From: Actinomadura parmotrematis
GTDB taxonomy: Bacteria; Actinomycetota; Actinomycetes; Streptosporangiales; Streptosporangiaceae
NCBI RefSeq assembly: GCF_019458805.1
Contig: NZ_JAIBOA010000026.1
Coordinates: 1-64,000 of the forward strand
Length of the DNA stretch: 64,000 bases
Reading direction: 5' to 3'
Below the pieces are notes generated by a model, which saw nothing but the letters and a program-made list of their open reading frames with translations, searched no databases and was not told the origin of the DNA. Made by a program: the position numbers and the translations under genes. This document shows positions 1-8,576 of the stretch, one piece after another; within the stretch, counting starts at the first letter, position 1; the number at the start of each line of letters is the position of its first letter.

Positions 1-258
1 CGGCACCACCAGGGGGCGAACCCCAACGATGCCAAACCTTGAAGGATCGAAATCCCGGCAAATGCGACCCCGACACATCGGGGCCGACTTGCCTCAAAGA
101 AATCCCCCCACCGGACCGAAGACCGATGGAACGGGGCGACCAGGCTCTCGCCTGATCGATAAAGGCACTGGCTTTTAACACGCTGTTGAGTTCTCAAGAA
201 ACGGACACCCACCGCGCTCCACCCGCTTCCGCAGGTCTCGCTCCGGGGCGACTCGATT
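1..258 (-). promoter_or_regulatory. Leader of a 16S rRNA gene (rrn operon continues off the left edge)
   Basis: On the minus strand this stretch has the character of an actinobacterial pre-16S leader. The box at 179-198 reads, in complement, as the TTGAGAACTCAACAGCGTG element that precedes 16S genes in Streptomyces and relatives (boxA-type antitermination region). The segment at 1-15 resembles the CCTGGTGGT sequence found a few tens of bases before mature 16S. The 16S gene should begin less than about 100 bases beyond position 1; it is not in the window. The leader call is inference from remembered motifs, but the strand and both upstream promoters agree with it. Confidence 0.75.
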
Positions 259-286
259 ACTTTATCAGATCCGTTCGGGCTGTCAA
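259..286 (-). promoter_or_regulatory. rRNA promoter, proximal
   Basis: On the minus strand a perfect -35 TTGACA (281-286) is followed after 16 bases by a -10 TAAAGT (259-264). It reads toward the rRNA leader. ATCTGA just before the -10 is shared with the distal promoter, suggesting duplication of one promoter module. Confidence 0.75.
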
Positions 287-355
287 TTTCCCGTTCTTCT
301 CTGATTCCGCCGTTTCCGGGTCCGCTTTCGCGTTCCCTTCCGGGCGGCTGTTGCC

Positions 356-383
356 ATTTCATCAGATCCTGCGCGTTTGTCAA
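356..383 (-). promoter_or_regulatory. rRNA promoter, distal
   Basis: The minus strand carries TTGACA (378-383), a 16-base spacer and TGAAAT (356-361). Same spacing and same ATCTGA spacer end as the proximal copy about 97 bases downstream. Tandem promoters are usual for rRNA operons. The stretch from about 400 to 731 holds no further promoter or gene I can support. Confidence 0.65.
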
Positions 384-731
384 AACCGCGCTTTCCCTGA
401 TTCCCGCACACAGGGCATCGTCCCGGGCACGGTGAAACCGTGTCGGTTCGAGCTGGGTGTGGGTTCCCCTGGGCCGGCCACCGTGTGACGGCGTCCTGCA
501 TCCCGCTGGGGACGAGGAGAAAAACTATGCGTTCGCGGTGCGCCCGTCAAATCGACGGGCGGGGTGCCGCGACGCCTGTCTTGCTCGTCGTTCCGCAGAC
601 ACTACCCGGCTCGCGGGAGTGATGTGGTCCGAACGCCCACTTCTCTGGTCGACGGACCGTGCGGTCCACGGCTCGAGCGGCTCCCTTGCGGGGCCGCTCG
701 GTGTTCAATGCGCGTCGTCTCGCGGTTATTC

Positions 732-764
732 CCCGGCCGGGGCGCGCTGCGCGCCCCGGCCGGG
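732..764 (-). terminator. Hairpin terminator behind the riboflavin fusion gene
   Basis: Perfect 16-bp arms (732-747 and 749-764) around one central base, all G or C, 12 bases past the stop of the riboflavin gene. No clear T-run follows, as is common for actinobacterial terminators. It also insulates the rRNA promoters from read-through. Confidence 0.7.
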
Positions 765-775
765 TCAGCGGGTGG

Positions 776-1990
776 TCACAGCCAAGCGTGCAGGTCGTTG
801 ATGTCGACCAGGGGCAGGCCCCAGCGGAGGGCGGCGTTCTCCAGGTCGGCGGCGCCGGCCATGGTGCCGTCGGGGTTCATGACCTCGCAGCAGACGCCCA
901 CGGGCGGCAGGCCGGCCGCCGTGCAGAGGGCGACCGTCGCTTCGGTGTGGCCGCGCCGCTCGGCCAGCAGGCCGGGCCGGGATGCGATGGGGATCACGTG
1001 GCCGGGTCCGTGGAAGTCGCCGGGTCGCGCGTCCGGGCGGGCGAGGTGCCGGACGGTCGCGGCGCGTTCGGCGGCGCTGACGCCGGTGCCGGTGCCGGCG
1101 GCGAGGTCGACGGGGGCGTGGAAGGCGGTGCCGTGCCGGTCCCCGTCGCCGGGCAGTTCCGGGATCTCCAGGCGGTCCAGGACGTCGGGCGCGCAGGGCA
1201 CGCACGGGTACCCGTAGACCTGGGTGAGCAGGAAGGTGAACGCCTCGGGGCGCAGCGCGGCGCCGCCGAAGATGACGTCGCCCTCGACCTCGCGGTCGCC
1301 GTCCCAGACGAGGACGGCGCCGCCGGCGGCGAGCTGCGCGACGGCCTTCTCCACTCCGGTGCGGCCGGTGGCGTGCCCGGCCCAGCCGAGCGCGGCGACG
1401 GCGCGGACGACGTCGGTGCGCGGGTGGGCGCCGGCCAGGCGGGCGAGGACGTCGGACTCCAGGTTGACGCGGTCGCCGGCGCGCAGGGCGGCCAGGGTGG
1501 TGCCGGCGAGGGTGGCGGGGACGAGCGCGACCGAGAAGCGGTCCTTGACGATCTCGGCGATGGTGAGGCTGACGCCGTCGACGCCGATCGATCCCTTGGC
1601 GGCGGCCCGGTCCAGGAACCGGGCGGGCGGCCGGATCCAGACGCGGCGGGCGGTGCCGAGGTCGTCGACGGCGGTGACCTTGCCGACGGCGTCGACGTGG
1701 CCCTGCACGAGGTGGCCGTCGACGGGGGCGCCGGCGGTGAGGGGCGTCTCCAGGTTGACGGCGCGGCCGGGTTCCAGGTCCCGGTCGAAGGTGGTGCGGC
1801 GGCGCGTCTCGGGGCTGACGGCGGCGGTGACGAGGGCGCCGTCGACGCGCTCGGCGGTCACCCGGACGCCGGCGACGTTGAGGGAGCCGCCGGGCCGCAG
1901 GCGGGTGGCGCAGGCGTCGGCGCGGATGACGGCGCGGTCGTCGTGGACGCCGGTGATGCGGCCGATCTCGGTGATCTTTCCGGTGAACAT
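776..1990 (-). CDS. Fused riboflavin synthase (RibE) and 3,4-dihydroxy-2-butanone-4-phosphate synthase (RibB)
   Basis: Residues 1-195 look like riboflavin synthase alpha: MFTG start, GHVD at 97-100, KGSI at 132-135 and the NLESD acid at 180. Residues 205-404 look like DHBP synthase: acidic motif DREVEGD at 232-238, a TGVSAAERA segment, PGHV near 330 and GHTE at 347-350. RibB makes the four-carbon unit from ribulose 5-phosphate; RibE dismutates two lumazines to riboflavin. The usual fusion is RibB with RibA, so RibE-RibB is unexpected. The family's NGVCLTV motif near residue 43 reads AGVRVTA, losing a conserved cysteine, and the RibB motif has Val where Asn is normal. It may be a diverged second copy. 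An FMN riboswitch lies upstream. Confidence 0.9.
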   Translation of the reverse strand: MFTGKITEIGRITGVHDDRAVIRADACATRLRPGGSLNVAGVRVTAERVDGALVTAAVSPETRRRTTFDRDLEPGRAVNLETPLTAGAPVDGHLVQGHVDAVGKVTAVDDLGTARRVWIRPPARFLDRAAAKGSIGVDGVSLTIAEIVKDRFSVALVPATLAGTTLAALRAGDRVNLESDVLARLAGAHPRTDVVRAVAALGWAGHATGRTGVEKAVAQLAAGGAVLVWDGDREVEGDVIFGGAALRPEAFTFLLTQVYGYPCVPCAPDVLDRLEIPELPGDGDRHGTAFHAPVDLAAGTGTGVSAAERAATVRHLARPDARPGDFHGPGHVIPIASRPGLLAERRGHTEATVALCTAAGLPPVGVCCEVMNPDGTMAGAADLENAALRWGLPLVDINDLHAWL

Positions 1991-2031
1991 GGTGGGCTTC
2001 CCCTTCGCCGTGAGCCGGGTCGTGGCGTCAG

Positions 2032-2048
2032 GGACCCGCGGCGGGTCC
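2032..2048 (-). terminator. Hairpin in the riboswitch expression platform
   Basis: GGACCCGC-G-GCGGGTCC: 8-bp perfect arms just after the FMN aptamer and about 40 bases before the riboflavin start codon. It may be a transcription stop or part of a fold that hides the ribosome site; there is no T-run to decide. Confidence 0.45.
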
Positions 2049-2049
2049 G

Positions 2050-2165
2050 AGCAGGGGGCGGGGTCTCACCGCGTGGCCCGGAATCGCACCGGCTCGTTCC
2101 TCGCGCGGAGGAACCGGCGGGCTGTCACCGCCGCACCTTGGAATCGCACCGCCGCCAATGTAACC
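2050..2165 (-). promoter_or_regulatory. FMN riboswitch (RFN element)
   Basis: On the minus strand the region upstream of the riboflavin gene contains the conserved RFN blocks in order: GGTGCGATTCC, then GGCGGTGACAGCCCGC, a variable hairpin, a second GGTGCGATTCCGG, and GCGGTGAGACCCCGC. These correspond to the GGTGAAATTCC / CGGCGGT / AGTCCGCGA / CTGGTGAAATTCCAG / CGACGGT consensus of FMN riboswitches. Such elements shut off riboflavin genes when FMN is plentiful. Boundaries are approximate. Confidence 0.85.
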
Positions 2166-2182
2166 CACGGCGGCCCGGCGGG

Positions 2183-3022
2183 TCAGCCGTTGAGGCGGTC
2201 GATGACGGCGCTGGCCTCGTCGATGGTCAGCTCCTTGGAGCTGGCGAGGTCGCGGCCGACGATGGCGGCGAGCCGGGCGTGCCGTTCGGCGCGGGCGGTG
2301 GCGCCCGCCTGCGTCAGCAGCTTGTTGATGAACTTGAGCTGCCGCTCGCTCGCCATGCGGGGCCCGGCGGCGGGGCGGCGCCGGTCGGGGACGGGGGGCT
2401 GCCAGGACGGGTGCGCCTTCGCCATGGTGTGCAGCAGGCCGAGGGTGGTGTAGCAGTCGGCGATGGCGCGGTGGCCGCTGCCGGGCTGCTTCTGGGGGCG
2501 GTAGCGGCCGCGTTCGGCGTCCCATTCGCCGATCCAGCGGGCGTAGGGGTCCATCGCGTCGTCCCAGCGGGCCCGCGCGATCCAGCGGTCGGCGCTGTCG
2601 ACGTCGCCGTCGCTGTGGGCGACGGCCTGGGCGAGGACGCCGCGGTCGAAGGCGATGTTGTAGGCGATGACGCGCTTGCCGTCGAGGAGGGCGGTGAGGT
2701 CGCGGTAGGCGCGCTCGGCGAAGACCGGGACGCCGGCGACCATGGCGGGGCTGATGCCGTGCAGGCCGGTGGCGCCGGCGCTGATCTCGACGGCGGTGCC
2801 GAGCAGCTCGTCGTACAGGACGGCGCCGGCGACGGACACGACGCCGATCTCGCAGGGTTCCAGGTCGTAGCGGCCGGGGTCGTCGCGGCGCCCGGACGGC
2901 GCGAGGTCGGCGGTCTCCACGTCGAGGACCACCGCGTCCGGGTCGGCCAGGACGCCGCGCGCCCACTCGATGGCCGCCAGCCGGTCCCGGTGGCGCTCCT
3001 CGTCGGTCTTCTCCACGGTCAC
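2183..3022 (-). CDS. DEDDh 3'-5' exonuclease (DnaQ/RNase T superfamily)
   Basis: 279 residues. The ExoI motif is VVLDVETADL (Asp34, Glu36). The ExoII region is YNIAFDRGVL near 119-128, and ExoIII is SGHRAIADC near 182-190, where His and Asp complete the DEDDh set. This fold removes nucleotides from 3' ends of DNA or RNA. Residues 225-279 form a separate helical tail with a QLKFINKLL...LTIDEASAVIDRL pattern, which I recall from the ends of some phage and actinobacterial DNA-metabolism proteins. The gene is followed by the FMN riboswitch and seems to be its own unit. The substrate cannot be told from sequence. Confidence 0.85.
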   Translation of the reverse strand: MTVEKTDEERHRDRLAAIEWARGVLADPDAVVLDVETADLAPSGRRDDPGRYDLEPCEIGVVSVAGAVLYDELLGTAVEISAGATGLHGISPAMVAGVPVFAERAYRDLTALLDGKRVIAYNIAFDRGVLAQAVAHSDGDVDSADRWIARARWDDAMDPYARWIGEWDAERGRYRPQKQPGSGHRAIADCYTTLGLLHTMAKAHPSWQPPVPDRRRPAAGPRMASERQLKFINKLLTQAGATARAERHARLAAIVGRDLASSKELTIDEASAVIDRLNG

Positions 3023-3228
3023 CTCTCTCCGCGGGTCCGCCCCGCCCGATCGGTTCTATCGCACGCCACCGACAGTGCGTGCCCCTCTCCCCCTTTTCGG
3101 TGACGGAAAGGGCACCACGGGTGACTTCACCGTCGCGGCGCGGTCGTAATGCGAGGGCCGGGTGATGAGTTATCGCCCGCGCGGCCGTCACACCTGGGAC
3201 AGGACACGACGGGCGGAAGGACGACGCG

Positions 3229-4227
3229 ATGGGTGCGGACGCGCGGCTGCAGGAGCCGGGCATGATCGGTCTGGGCGAGGTCGGCGAGCCGGCGTTCTCG
3301 GGCCTGGCGGAGCGGCACCGGCGGGAGCTGCACGTGCACTGCTACCGGATGCTCGGGTCGTTCGAGGACGCCGAGGACACCGTGCAGGAGACGTTCCTGC
3401 GCGCCTGGCGGCGGCGGGAGACGTTCGAGGGGCGGTCGACGTTCCGGGCGTGGCTGTACCGGATCGCCACCAACGCCTGCCTGGACCTGCTCGCCAAGCG
3501 TCGCCCGGAGCCCGCGGCCGGTGGTGAGGTGCCGTGGCTGCAGCCCTACCCGGACCGGCTGCTCGACGAGCCGCCCGCGGGCGGTGCGGACGAGCCGGAG
3601 ACCGCCGCCGTCGCGCGGGAGACGATCGAGCTGGCGTACCTGGTCGCGGTCCAGCACCTCGCGCCGCGGCCGCGGGCCGTGCTGATCCTGCGGGACGTGC
3701 TCGGCTGGCCGGCGAGGGACGTCGCCGAACTCCTCGGGGACTCCGTCAACTCGGTGAACAGCGCGCTGCAGCGGGCCCGCGCCGGCATGCGCGAGCGCCT
3801 GCCCGCCGAGCGGCAGGACTGGACCGGCGGAGAGGACGACGCCGGGACGCGCGAGCTGGTGCGCCGCTTCACCGACGCCAGCGTGGCCGCGGACATCGGC
3901 GGGCTCGCCGCGCTGCTGCGGGACGACGTCCGCTGCTCGATGCCGCCCACGCCGGGCGTGCGCGTCGGCCGCGGTGCGGTGGTGGACGACTGGGTCGAGG
4001 ACGGCTTCGCGCGCATGACGGGCCTGCGCGCCGTCCCGACCCGCGTGAACCGGCAGCCCGCCGTCGCCTTCTACCTCTGGCGCGAGCGGGCGGGCGCGTA
4101 CCTGCCGCTGACGATCGACGTCCTGCGCGTCACCGGCGGGGCGATCGCCGAGATCGTCATCTTCCACGCCGACCGGTTCGCGCGGCTCGGGCTGCCGGAG
4201 CGCCTGCCGGCGGACGGCACGAAGTAG
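3229..4227 (+). CDS. ECF sigma factor with C-terminal SnoaL-like domain
   Basis: 332 residues. Region sigma-2 spans about 25-100 (CYRMLGSFEDAEDTVQETFL, then an AWLYRIATNACLDLL segment). Sigma-4 spans about 140-200 (LAPRPRAVLILRDVLGW...VNSALQRARAGM). From about 210 on there is a SnoaL/NTF2-like domain, as in the long SigG/SigJ-type ECF factors annotated as TIGR02960 in mycobacteria and streptomycetes. In ECF groups with such a domain, the extra domain controls sigma activity in place of a classical anti-sigma factor. Start is ATG with GGAAGGACG upstream. It is followed by a DUF6069-like membrane protein. Confidence 0.88.
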   Translation: MGADARLQEPGMIGLGEVGEPAFSGLAERHRRELHVHCYRMLGSFEDAEDTVQETFLRAWRRRETFEGRSTFRAWLYRIATNACLDLLAKRRPEPAAGGEVPWLQPYPDRLLDEPPAGGADEPETAAVARETIELAYLVAVQHLAPRPRAVLILRDVLGWPARDVAELLGDSVNSVNSALQRARAGMRERLPAERQDWTGGEDDAGTRELVRRFTDASVAADIGGLAALLRDDVRCSMPPTPGVRVGRGAVVDDWVEDGFARMTGLRAVPTRVNRQPAVAFYLWRERAGAYLPLTIDVLRVTGGAIAEIVIFHADRFARLGLPERLPADGTK

Positions 4228-4301
4228 CCCCGATGCGCGCTCGCGTCGCGCCGCGGTGCCCATCTCACCACCACGTCGACCACCGAACGATGGAGGACGA
4301 T

Positions 4302-4649
4302 ATGAACAGCACGAAGGACACCGGGGTCGTCGCGGGCCCGGCGTCGGACCGGACCGGCCGCCCCCACCGGTTCCGCGGGCTCGTCGGCACCGGCTTGGCC
4401 GGTGCGCTCGCGGCGATGGCGGTCACCACGCTCGCCGCCGCGCTTCTTCACTGGGGCGCCCGGCCCGCCGCGCGATTCGTGCGAACGGCGGTGTCGCTGA
4501 CCGTGATCTCGTTCGTCCCGGCCGTCCTGTCCGGGGCGAGCACCGCCACCATCATCGCCCTCCTCGCGCTGCACCTCGTCCCCGCGGCGGTGATGATCCC
4601 CATCCTGGCGCGAAGCCTCGGGCGGCGGCAGGACGCGCCTGCGGCCTGA
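4302..4649 (+). CDS. Small membrane protein, DUF6069-like
   Basis: 115 residues; ATG chosen because GGAGGA lies 5 bases upstream. After a polar N-terminus of about 25 residues there are three hydrophobic segments (about 29-50, 62-78 and 82-102), with a charged C-terminal tail. Length and topology match the DUF6069 family, often found beside ECF sigma genes. It lies 74 bases after the sigma factor in the same direction, so co-transcription is likely. Function unknown; a role as membrane partner of the sigma factor is only a guess from the neighbourhood. Confidence 0.7.
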   Translation: MNSTKDTGVVAGPASDRTGRPHRFRGLVGTGLAGALAAMAVTTLAAALLHWGARPAARFVRTAVSLTVISFVPAVLSGASTATIIALLALHLVPAAVMIPILARSLGRRQDAPAA

Positions 4650-4667
4650 GCGACCCGCTCCACGTCC

Positions 4668-5468
4668 TCATCGTCGCGGGTCGGCGGGGGCGAGCAGGGC
4701 GCGAAGGCGGCCGGGCGGGCCGCCGGTCTCGCGGCGGACGGTGCGGGTGAGGTGCGCCTGGTCGGCGAAGCCGAGGTCGGCGGCGAGGGCGGCGAGGTCG
4801 GTCTCGCCGCTCCCGATGCGGTCCAGGGCGCGCGAGACGCGCAGCCGGTTGCGGTAGCGGGTGAGGGTGGTGCCGGTCTCGCGGCGGAAGACGCGGCTGA
4901 GGTGGGCGGGCGAGACGCCGAGGGCGCGGGCCAGCGGGACGAGGCCGGCCGCGGCCGGGGCGCCGGTCAGGAGCGCCTCGCGGGCGGCTCCGGCGAGGGC
5001 GCGGTGCGCGGGCGTGCCCGTCCCGGCCGGGCCGTGGCAGGCGGCGCCGGCGAGGAGCCCGACCAGGTGCTCGGCCATGGCGAAGGCGGCGTCGGGCGCC
5101 GCGCGCAGCAGCGCGCGGTGCGCCAGTTCGGTGCGGCCGTCCACCCGGAGCGGCAGGCCGGCGGCGTGATCTCCGCCGTCCGTCGTGTCGTGCCAGAGGG
5201 CTTCGGACAGGTTCACGGCGGTGCAGGTGTCGCCGCCCGCCGGGTGCGCGAAGCGCAGCTCGTCGCCGGGGCGCTGGAGGTAGCCGGAGGCGGGTTCGGC
5301 GATCGCGCCGCCGCCGCGCGAGCGCAGCCGGAACCAGCCCGAGCGGACGAGGACCAGCGCGTACCCGCGGGCCGGTTCGGGCTCCGACCAGCCCGCGTGC
5401 CCGCCCGCGCAGCGGACCGCCGTCACCGTGAAGTCCGGGGACGCGGCGAGGACCGTGGTCGACAGCAC
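4668..5468 (-). CDS. AraC-family transcriptional regulator
   Basis: 266 residues. The C-terminal 100 residues hold two helix-turn-helix units: LVPLARALGVSPAHLSRVFRRE and the second, ending in DLGFADQAHLTRTVRRETG. The N-terminal part (to about 150) is a cupin-like sensor region (SGYLQRPGDELRFAHPAGG). It is transcribed away from an MFS pump across an 84-bp gap, the usual arrangement for a regulator controlling its neighbour. The ligand is unknown. Confidence 0.9.
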   Translation of the reverse strand: MLSTTVLAASPDFTVTAVRCAGGHAGWSEPEPARGYALVLVRSGWFRLRSRGGGAIAEPASGYLQRPGDELRFAHPAGGDTCTAVNLSEALWHDTTDGGDHAAGLPLRVDGRTELAHRALLRAAPDAAFAMAEHLVGLLAGAACHGPAGTGTPAHRALAGAAREALLTGAPAAAGLVPLARALGVSPAHLSRVFRRETGTTLTRYRNRLRVSRALDRIGSGETDLAALAADLGFADQAHLTRTVRRETGGPPGRLRALLAPADPRR

Positions 5469-5552
5469 GCCTCCAGCCTAGAGCGAGCAAACATGTTCAA
5501 GCCGGGCGGTGGCCGGGCGGCGCAGACTCCTGCCGACGGAACGGGAGGCCGC

Positions 5553-6935
5553 ATGCGCCGAGGACTGCTCACCGCCCTGCTCGCCGCGCAGGTCATGGTG
5601 TCGATGGACGGGTCCATCGTGACGGTGGCGCTGCCGCACGTGCGCGCCGGGCTGCACGCCTCGGACGCGGTGCTGCAGCTGGTGACCGGCGCCTACATCC
5701 TGGCGCTGGCGGTGCTGGTGGTGACCGGCGCGCGGCTCGGCGACCTGTTCGGGCACCGGCGCGTGTTCCTCGCCGGCGTCGCGGCGTTCGGGACGGCGTC
5801 GCTGGCGTGCGGGCTCGCGCCCGGCGGCGCCGCGCTCGTCGCCGCCCGCGCCGCGCAGGGCGCGGCGGGCGCGCTGGTGCTGCCGCAGGTCCTCGCGCTG
5901 ATCCAGCTGCATTTCGCGGGGGCGGCGCGGGTCCGGGCGCTCGGGCTCTACTCGACGGTGCTGGCGCTCGGCGTCGCGATCGGGCAGATCGCCGGCGGGG
6001 TGATCGTGGGCTGGGCGGGGTGGCGGCCGGTGTTCCTGGTGAACGTGCCCGTCGCCGCCGCGGTCGTCCTGGCCGGGCCGCGCGTGCTGCCGGGCGCCGT
6101 CCCGGGCGGGCGGCGGCGCCTGGACCTCGCCGGGGTGGCGCTGCTGTCGGCGGGGATGGCGGCGCTGGTGCTGCCGCTGGTGTTCGGCCGCGAGCAGGGC
6201 TGGCCCGCCTGGACGGGGGTGTCGCTGGCGGCGGGCTGCGCGGGGGTCGCGCTGTTCGTCGTCCACGAGCGGCGCGCCGCGCATCCGCTGCTCGACCTCG
6301 GCGTGCTGCGCGTGCCGGGGGTGCGGGCGGGCCTCGCCGCGTGCTGCTGCGTGATGGGCGCTTACACCGCCCTGCTGTTCTGCCTGGCGCTGCACCTGCA
6401 GACCGGTCTCGGCTATTCGCCGCCGATGGCGGGCCTGGCGTTCCTGCCCTACCCGCTCGGTTTCGGGGCGGCGAGCCTGGCGTGGTCGCGGCTGCCGGGG
6501 CGGGGGCTGCTGCCGGTCGCGGGTCCGGTCGTGTTCGCGGCGGCGGTGGTGCCGGTCGCGCTGGCGGCGGGCGGCGGGGCGTACGGGCCGGTGGCGCCGC
6601 TGCTGGTGGCCGCGGGGGCCGGGCACGCGTGCGGGTTCGCGCCGCTGGTGGAGCGGATGAGCGGCGCGGCCGGGCCCGGGCGGGCGTCGGCGCTGTCGGC
6701 GCTGGTCAACACCGGGACGCTGCTGGCCAACGTGTCGGCGATCGCGGTGCTCGGCGGCGTGTACCTGGCGGCGCCCGATCCGGCGGGCGGCCTGGTGCGG
6801 GTCGCGGTGCTCCTCACCGTGCTGCTGGCGGCGGGGGCGGCGTGCGCGTGGCGGGCGGTGCGCGCCGAGCCGCCCACGGACGGCGGCCCGCCCGCCCGTC
6901 CCCCCACCCGTGACCACCCGGTCGCCAAACGTTGA
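5553..6935 (+). CDS. MFS drug exporter, DHA2 (EmrB/QacA) type
   Basis: 460 residues. ATG is preceded by GGGAGG. The opening MVSMDGSIVTVALPHV matches the first helix motif of DHA2 pumps, and ARLGDLFGHRRVFL is the cytoplasmic loop motif A between helices 2 and 3. Hydrophobic segments run to about residue 440, enough for 12-14 membrane helices, followed by a Pro-rich tail. It probably exports a lipophilic compound using the proton gradient, under control of the divergent AraC gene. The TGA stop (6933-6935) lies within the AICE attachment core, but the reading frame is intact. Confidence 0.88.
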   Translation: MRRGLLTALLAAQVMVSMDGSIVTVALPHVRAGLHASDAVLQLVTGAYILALAVLVVTGARLGDLFGHRRVFLAGVAAFGTASLACGLAPGGAALVAARAAQGAAGALVLPQVLALIQLHFAGAARVRALGLYSTVLALGVAIGQIAGGVIVGWAGWRPVFLVNVPVAAAVVLAGPRVLPGAVPGGRRRLDLAGVALLSAGMAALVLPLVFGREQGWPAWTGVSLAAGCAGVALFVVHERRAAHPLLDLGVLRVPGVRAGLAACCCVMGAYTALLFCLALHLQTGLGYSPPMAGLAFLPYPLGFGAASLAWSRLPGRGLLPVAGPVVFAAAVVPVALAAGGGAYGPVAPLLVAAGAGHACGFAPLVERMSGAAGPGRASALSALVNTGTLLANVSAIAVLGGVYLAAPDPAGGLVRVAVLLTVLLAAGAACAWRAVRAEPPTDGGPPARPPTRDHPVAKR

Positions 6936-6947
6936 GATGCTGCGTGT
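6930..6947 (+). repeat. attL of the AICE
   Basis: CGTTGAGATGC (6930-6940), one differing base, then GCGTGT. The same 18 bp with G instead of T at the twelfth position is at 21083-21100. The MFS stop codon (6933-6935) is inside it. The core used for crossover may be only the first 11 identical bases. Confidence 0.8.
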
Positions 6948-7038
6948 GGACACGAAATCGCTGCTTGGCCGCAGGTCACCGGGGGTGTCTGTGGTGTGGG
7001 GGCGGTTTCGTGTCATCACGTTGTCACCTCAGCGGGTT

Positions 7039-8233
7039 TTACCAGGTCAGACCGGAAAGAGCCGTGTCGATGGCGTCGCGGGTCTTGTTGTCCTCCACCG
7101 GGAACAGGTGGCCGTAGGTGTCCATCGTGATGACGATGGAGCCGTGGCCCATGCGCTCTTGGATGACGCGGGGTTGGGTTCCCTGCGCGATGAGCATGGA
7201 GGCGAAGGTGTGCCGGAGGGTGTGCAGGGTGACCCCTGCGGGCAGGCCCGCCGCTTCGCGCGCGTCCTTGAAGACGTGCCCGAGGTAGGAGGGGTGGACC
7301 GGGGTCTTGGTGCGCGCCTGGACCACCAGGTGCGCGCCGTGCACGGTGTAGCCGTCGCTGTGGTCCAGATCCACGGGCACGGTCGGGTAGTCGTCGCGCA
7401 GCGCTTCCAGCGCCCGCACGGCAGCGGCGCCCAGCGGGATGACCCGCTCGGAGTTGCGGGTCTTCACCGGCGCCAGCCGCCGCCCGTCGGCGTCGAGCTG
7501 ACGATCCACCGTCAGCGTGCCCGCCACCAGGTCCACCCGGTCCCAGGTGAGCCCCAGGACCTCGCAGCGCCGTAGGCCCGTGGAGACCGTCAGCGCCATG
7601 ACGTGCTTCCAGCGGCCGGGCGCCGCGCCCAGCAGCGCGCAGCAGCGCGCCCAGCTCTTGCACGGTCAGCACGCGCACCTTGCGCTTGGGCACGACGGGG
7701 AGCTGGATACCCACACACGGGGTGTGCGGGATGACCTTGTCCACCAGGTGCGCGCGCCGCAGCACGCCCACGAGCGTCTTGTAGATGCCGATCACGGTGC
7801 GCGGGGCGTAGCGGGCCGCCAGGCGGTTCACCCAGTCCTGCACGTCCTGACGGGAGATCGCGCGCAGCGCCGTACCGCCCAGGGCGGGGAAGATGTGCCG
7901 GTGCAGGTGGGAGCGGTGCATGGCGTAGGTGCGTTCGCGCTTGGACACCTTGGCCGCCGCCAGCCACGATTCGGCGTAGGCCCGCAGGCTCTCCTTGCCG
8001 CCCGCCACGTCCACCACCAGACCTACCGCGCGCCCGGTGCGCACCTTGTCCCGGAACGCCTTGGCGTGCGCCAGGGAGGCGAACGTCTCGCTGGTCTGCT
8101 TGCCGGTCGCGTCGCGGTAGGGGACCTTGAAGGAATGCACGTCCTTTCCCGCCCGCTTGGAGGCCCGCCGGTTCAAGACCTTGCGCACCCCGTCCCGCAT
8201 TTCGCCGTCCGCCCATTTCTGTGCCGCCATCGC
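7039..8233 (-). pseudogene. int: Tyrosine-recombinase integrase of the AICE, frameshifted
   Basis: The N-terminal part (8233 to about 7641) has the AP2-like arm and SAM-like core-binding domain (KVLNRRASKRAGKDVHSFKV..., RTYAMHRSHLHRHIFPALGG). The frame is then lost. The catalytic domain continues in another frame from about 7630 down to the stop at 7039, with Arg in STGLRRCEVLGL, HTLRHTF and the nucleophile Tyr in MDTYGHL. The break coincides with an exact tandem 10-bp duplication at 7631-7650; removing one copy restores a continuous 394-residue integrase. Start ATG at 8233 follows AGGAAAGGG; GTG at 8242 is also possible. As it stands it should not recombine, unless the duplication is a sequencing artefact or reverts. 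Confidence 0.88.
7631..7650 (+). repeat. Tandem 10-bp duplication that breaks the integrase
   Basis: AGCAGCGCGC occurs twice back to back (7631-7640, 7641-7650). Ten is not a multiple of three, so it shifts the frame. With one copy the protein reads QELGALLGAAPGRWKHVMAL across the join, as expected for this family. Confidence 0.9.
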
Positions 8234-8576
8234 GACCACCGACCCTTTCCTGTTGACGCCTGTTGACACCAATCTATGTCGCATTCATGCAGGTAGGGCC
8301 GCATATCCACGGCCTATAGCGGCTAATGTATTCACCGGGAAAGGGTGGACGGCCGGCTTCCGGCGCTCCCACCTTCCGTCCCCCGACCGCCCGCCCCATC
8401 AAAGGACGCAAGCGCCGTGCCTATATCGGCGCCGTAGGTGGTCACGAGTGGTGTGGCCGTCGCGGTCCGGGCCGGGGTGCGCCCCCGGTTTCTTGCCTGG
8501 CCGCTTCGCGGCCCGCCTTTTCCAGGGCGCCTATCCGCCAGCCCGGACCCCTTGTCGCGCGGCTTTCACCATCATG

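Noticed and set aside
186..488. A 100-codon frame in the rRNA promoter region
   Set aside because: It overlaps two strong rRNA promoters and the leader box on the other strand; no ribosome site or fold pattern.
659..3103. An 814-codon open frame on the plus strand
   Set aside because: It is antisense to the riboflavin fusion and the exonuclease, both with clear motifs. Its product is Gly/Ala/Val/Asp-rich with no fold pattern, as expected from high-GC shadow frames.
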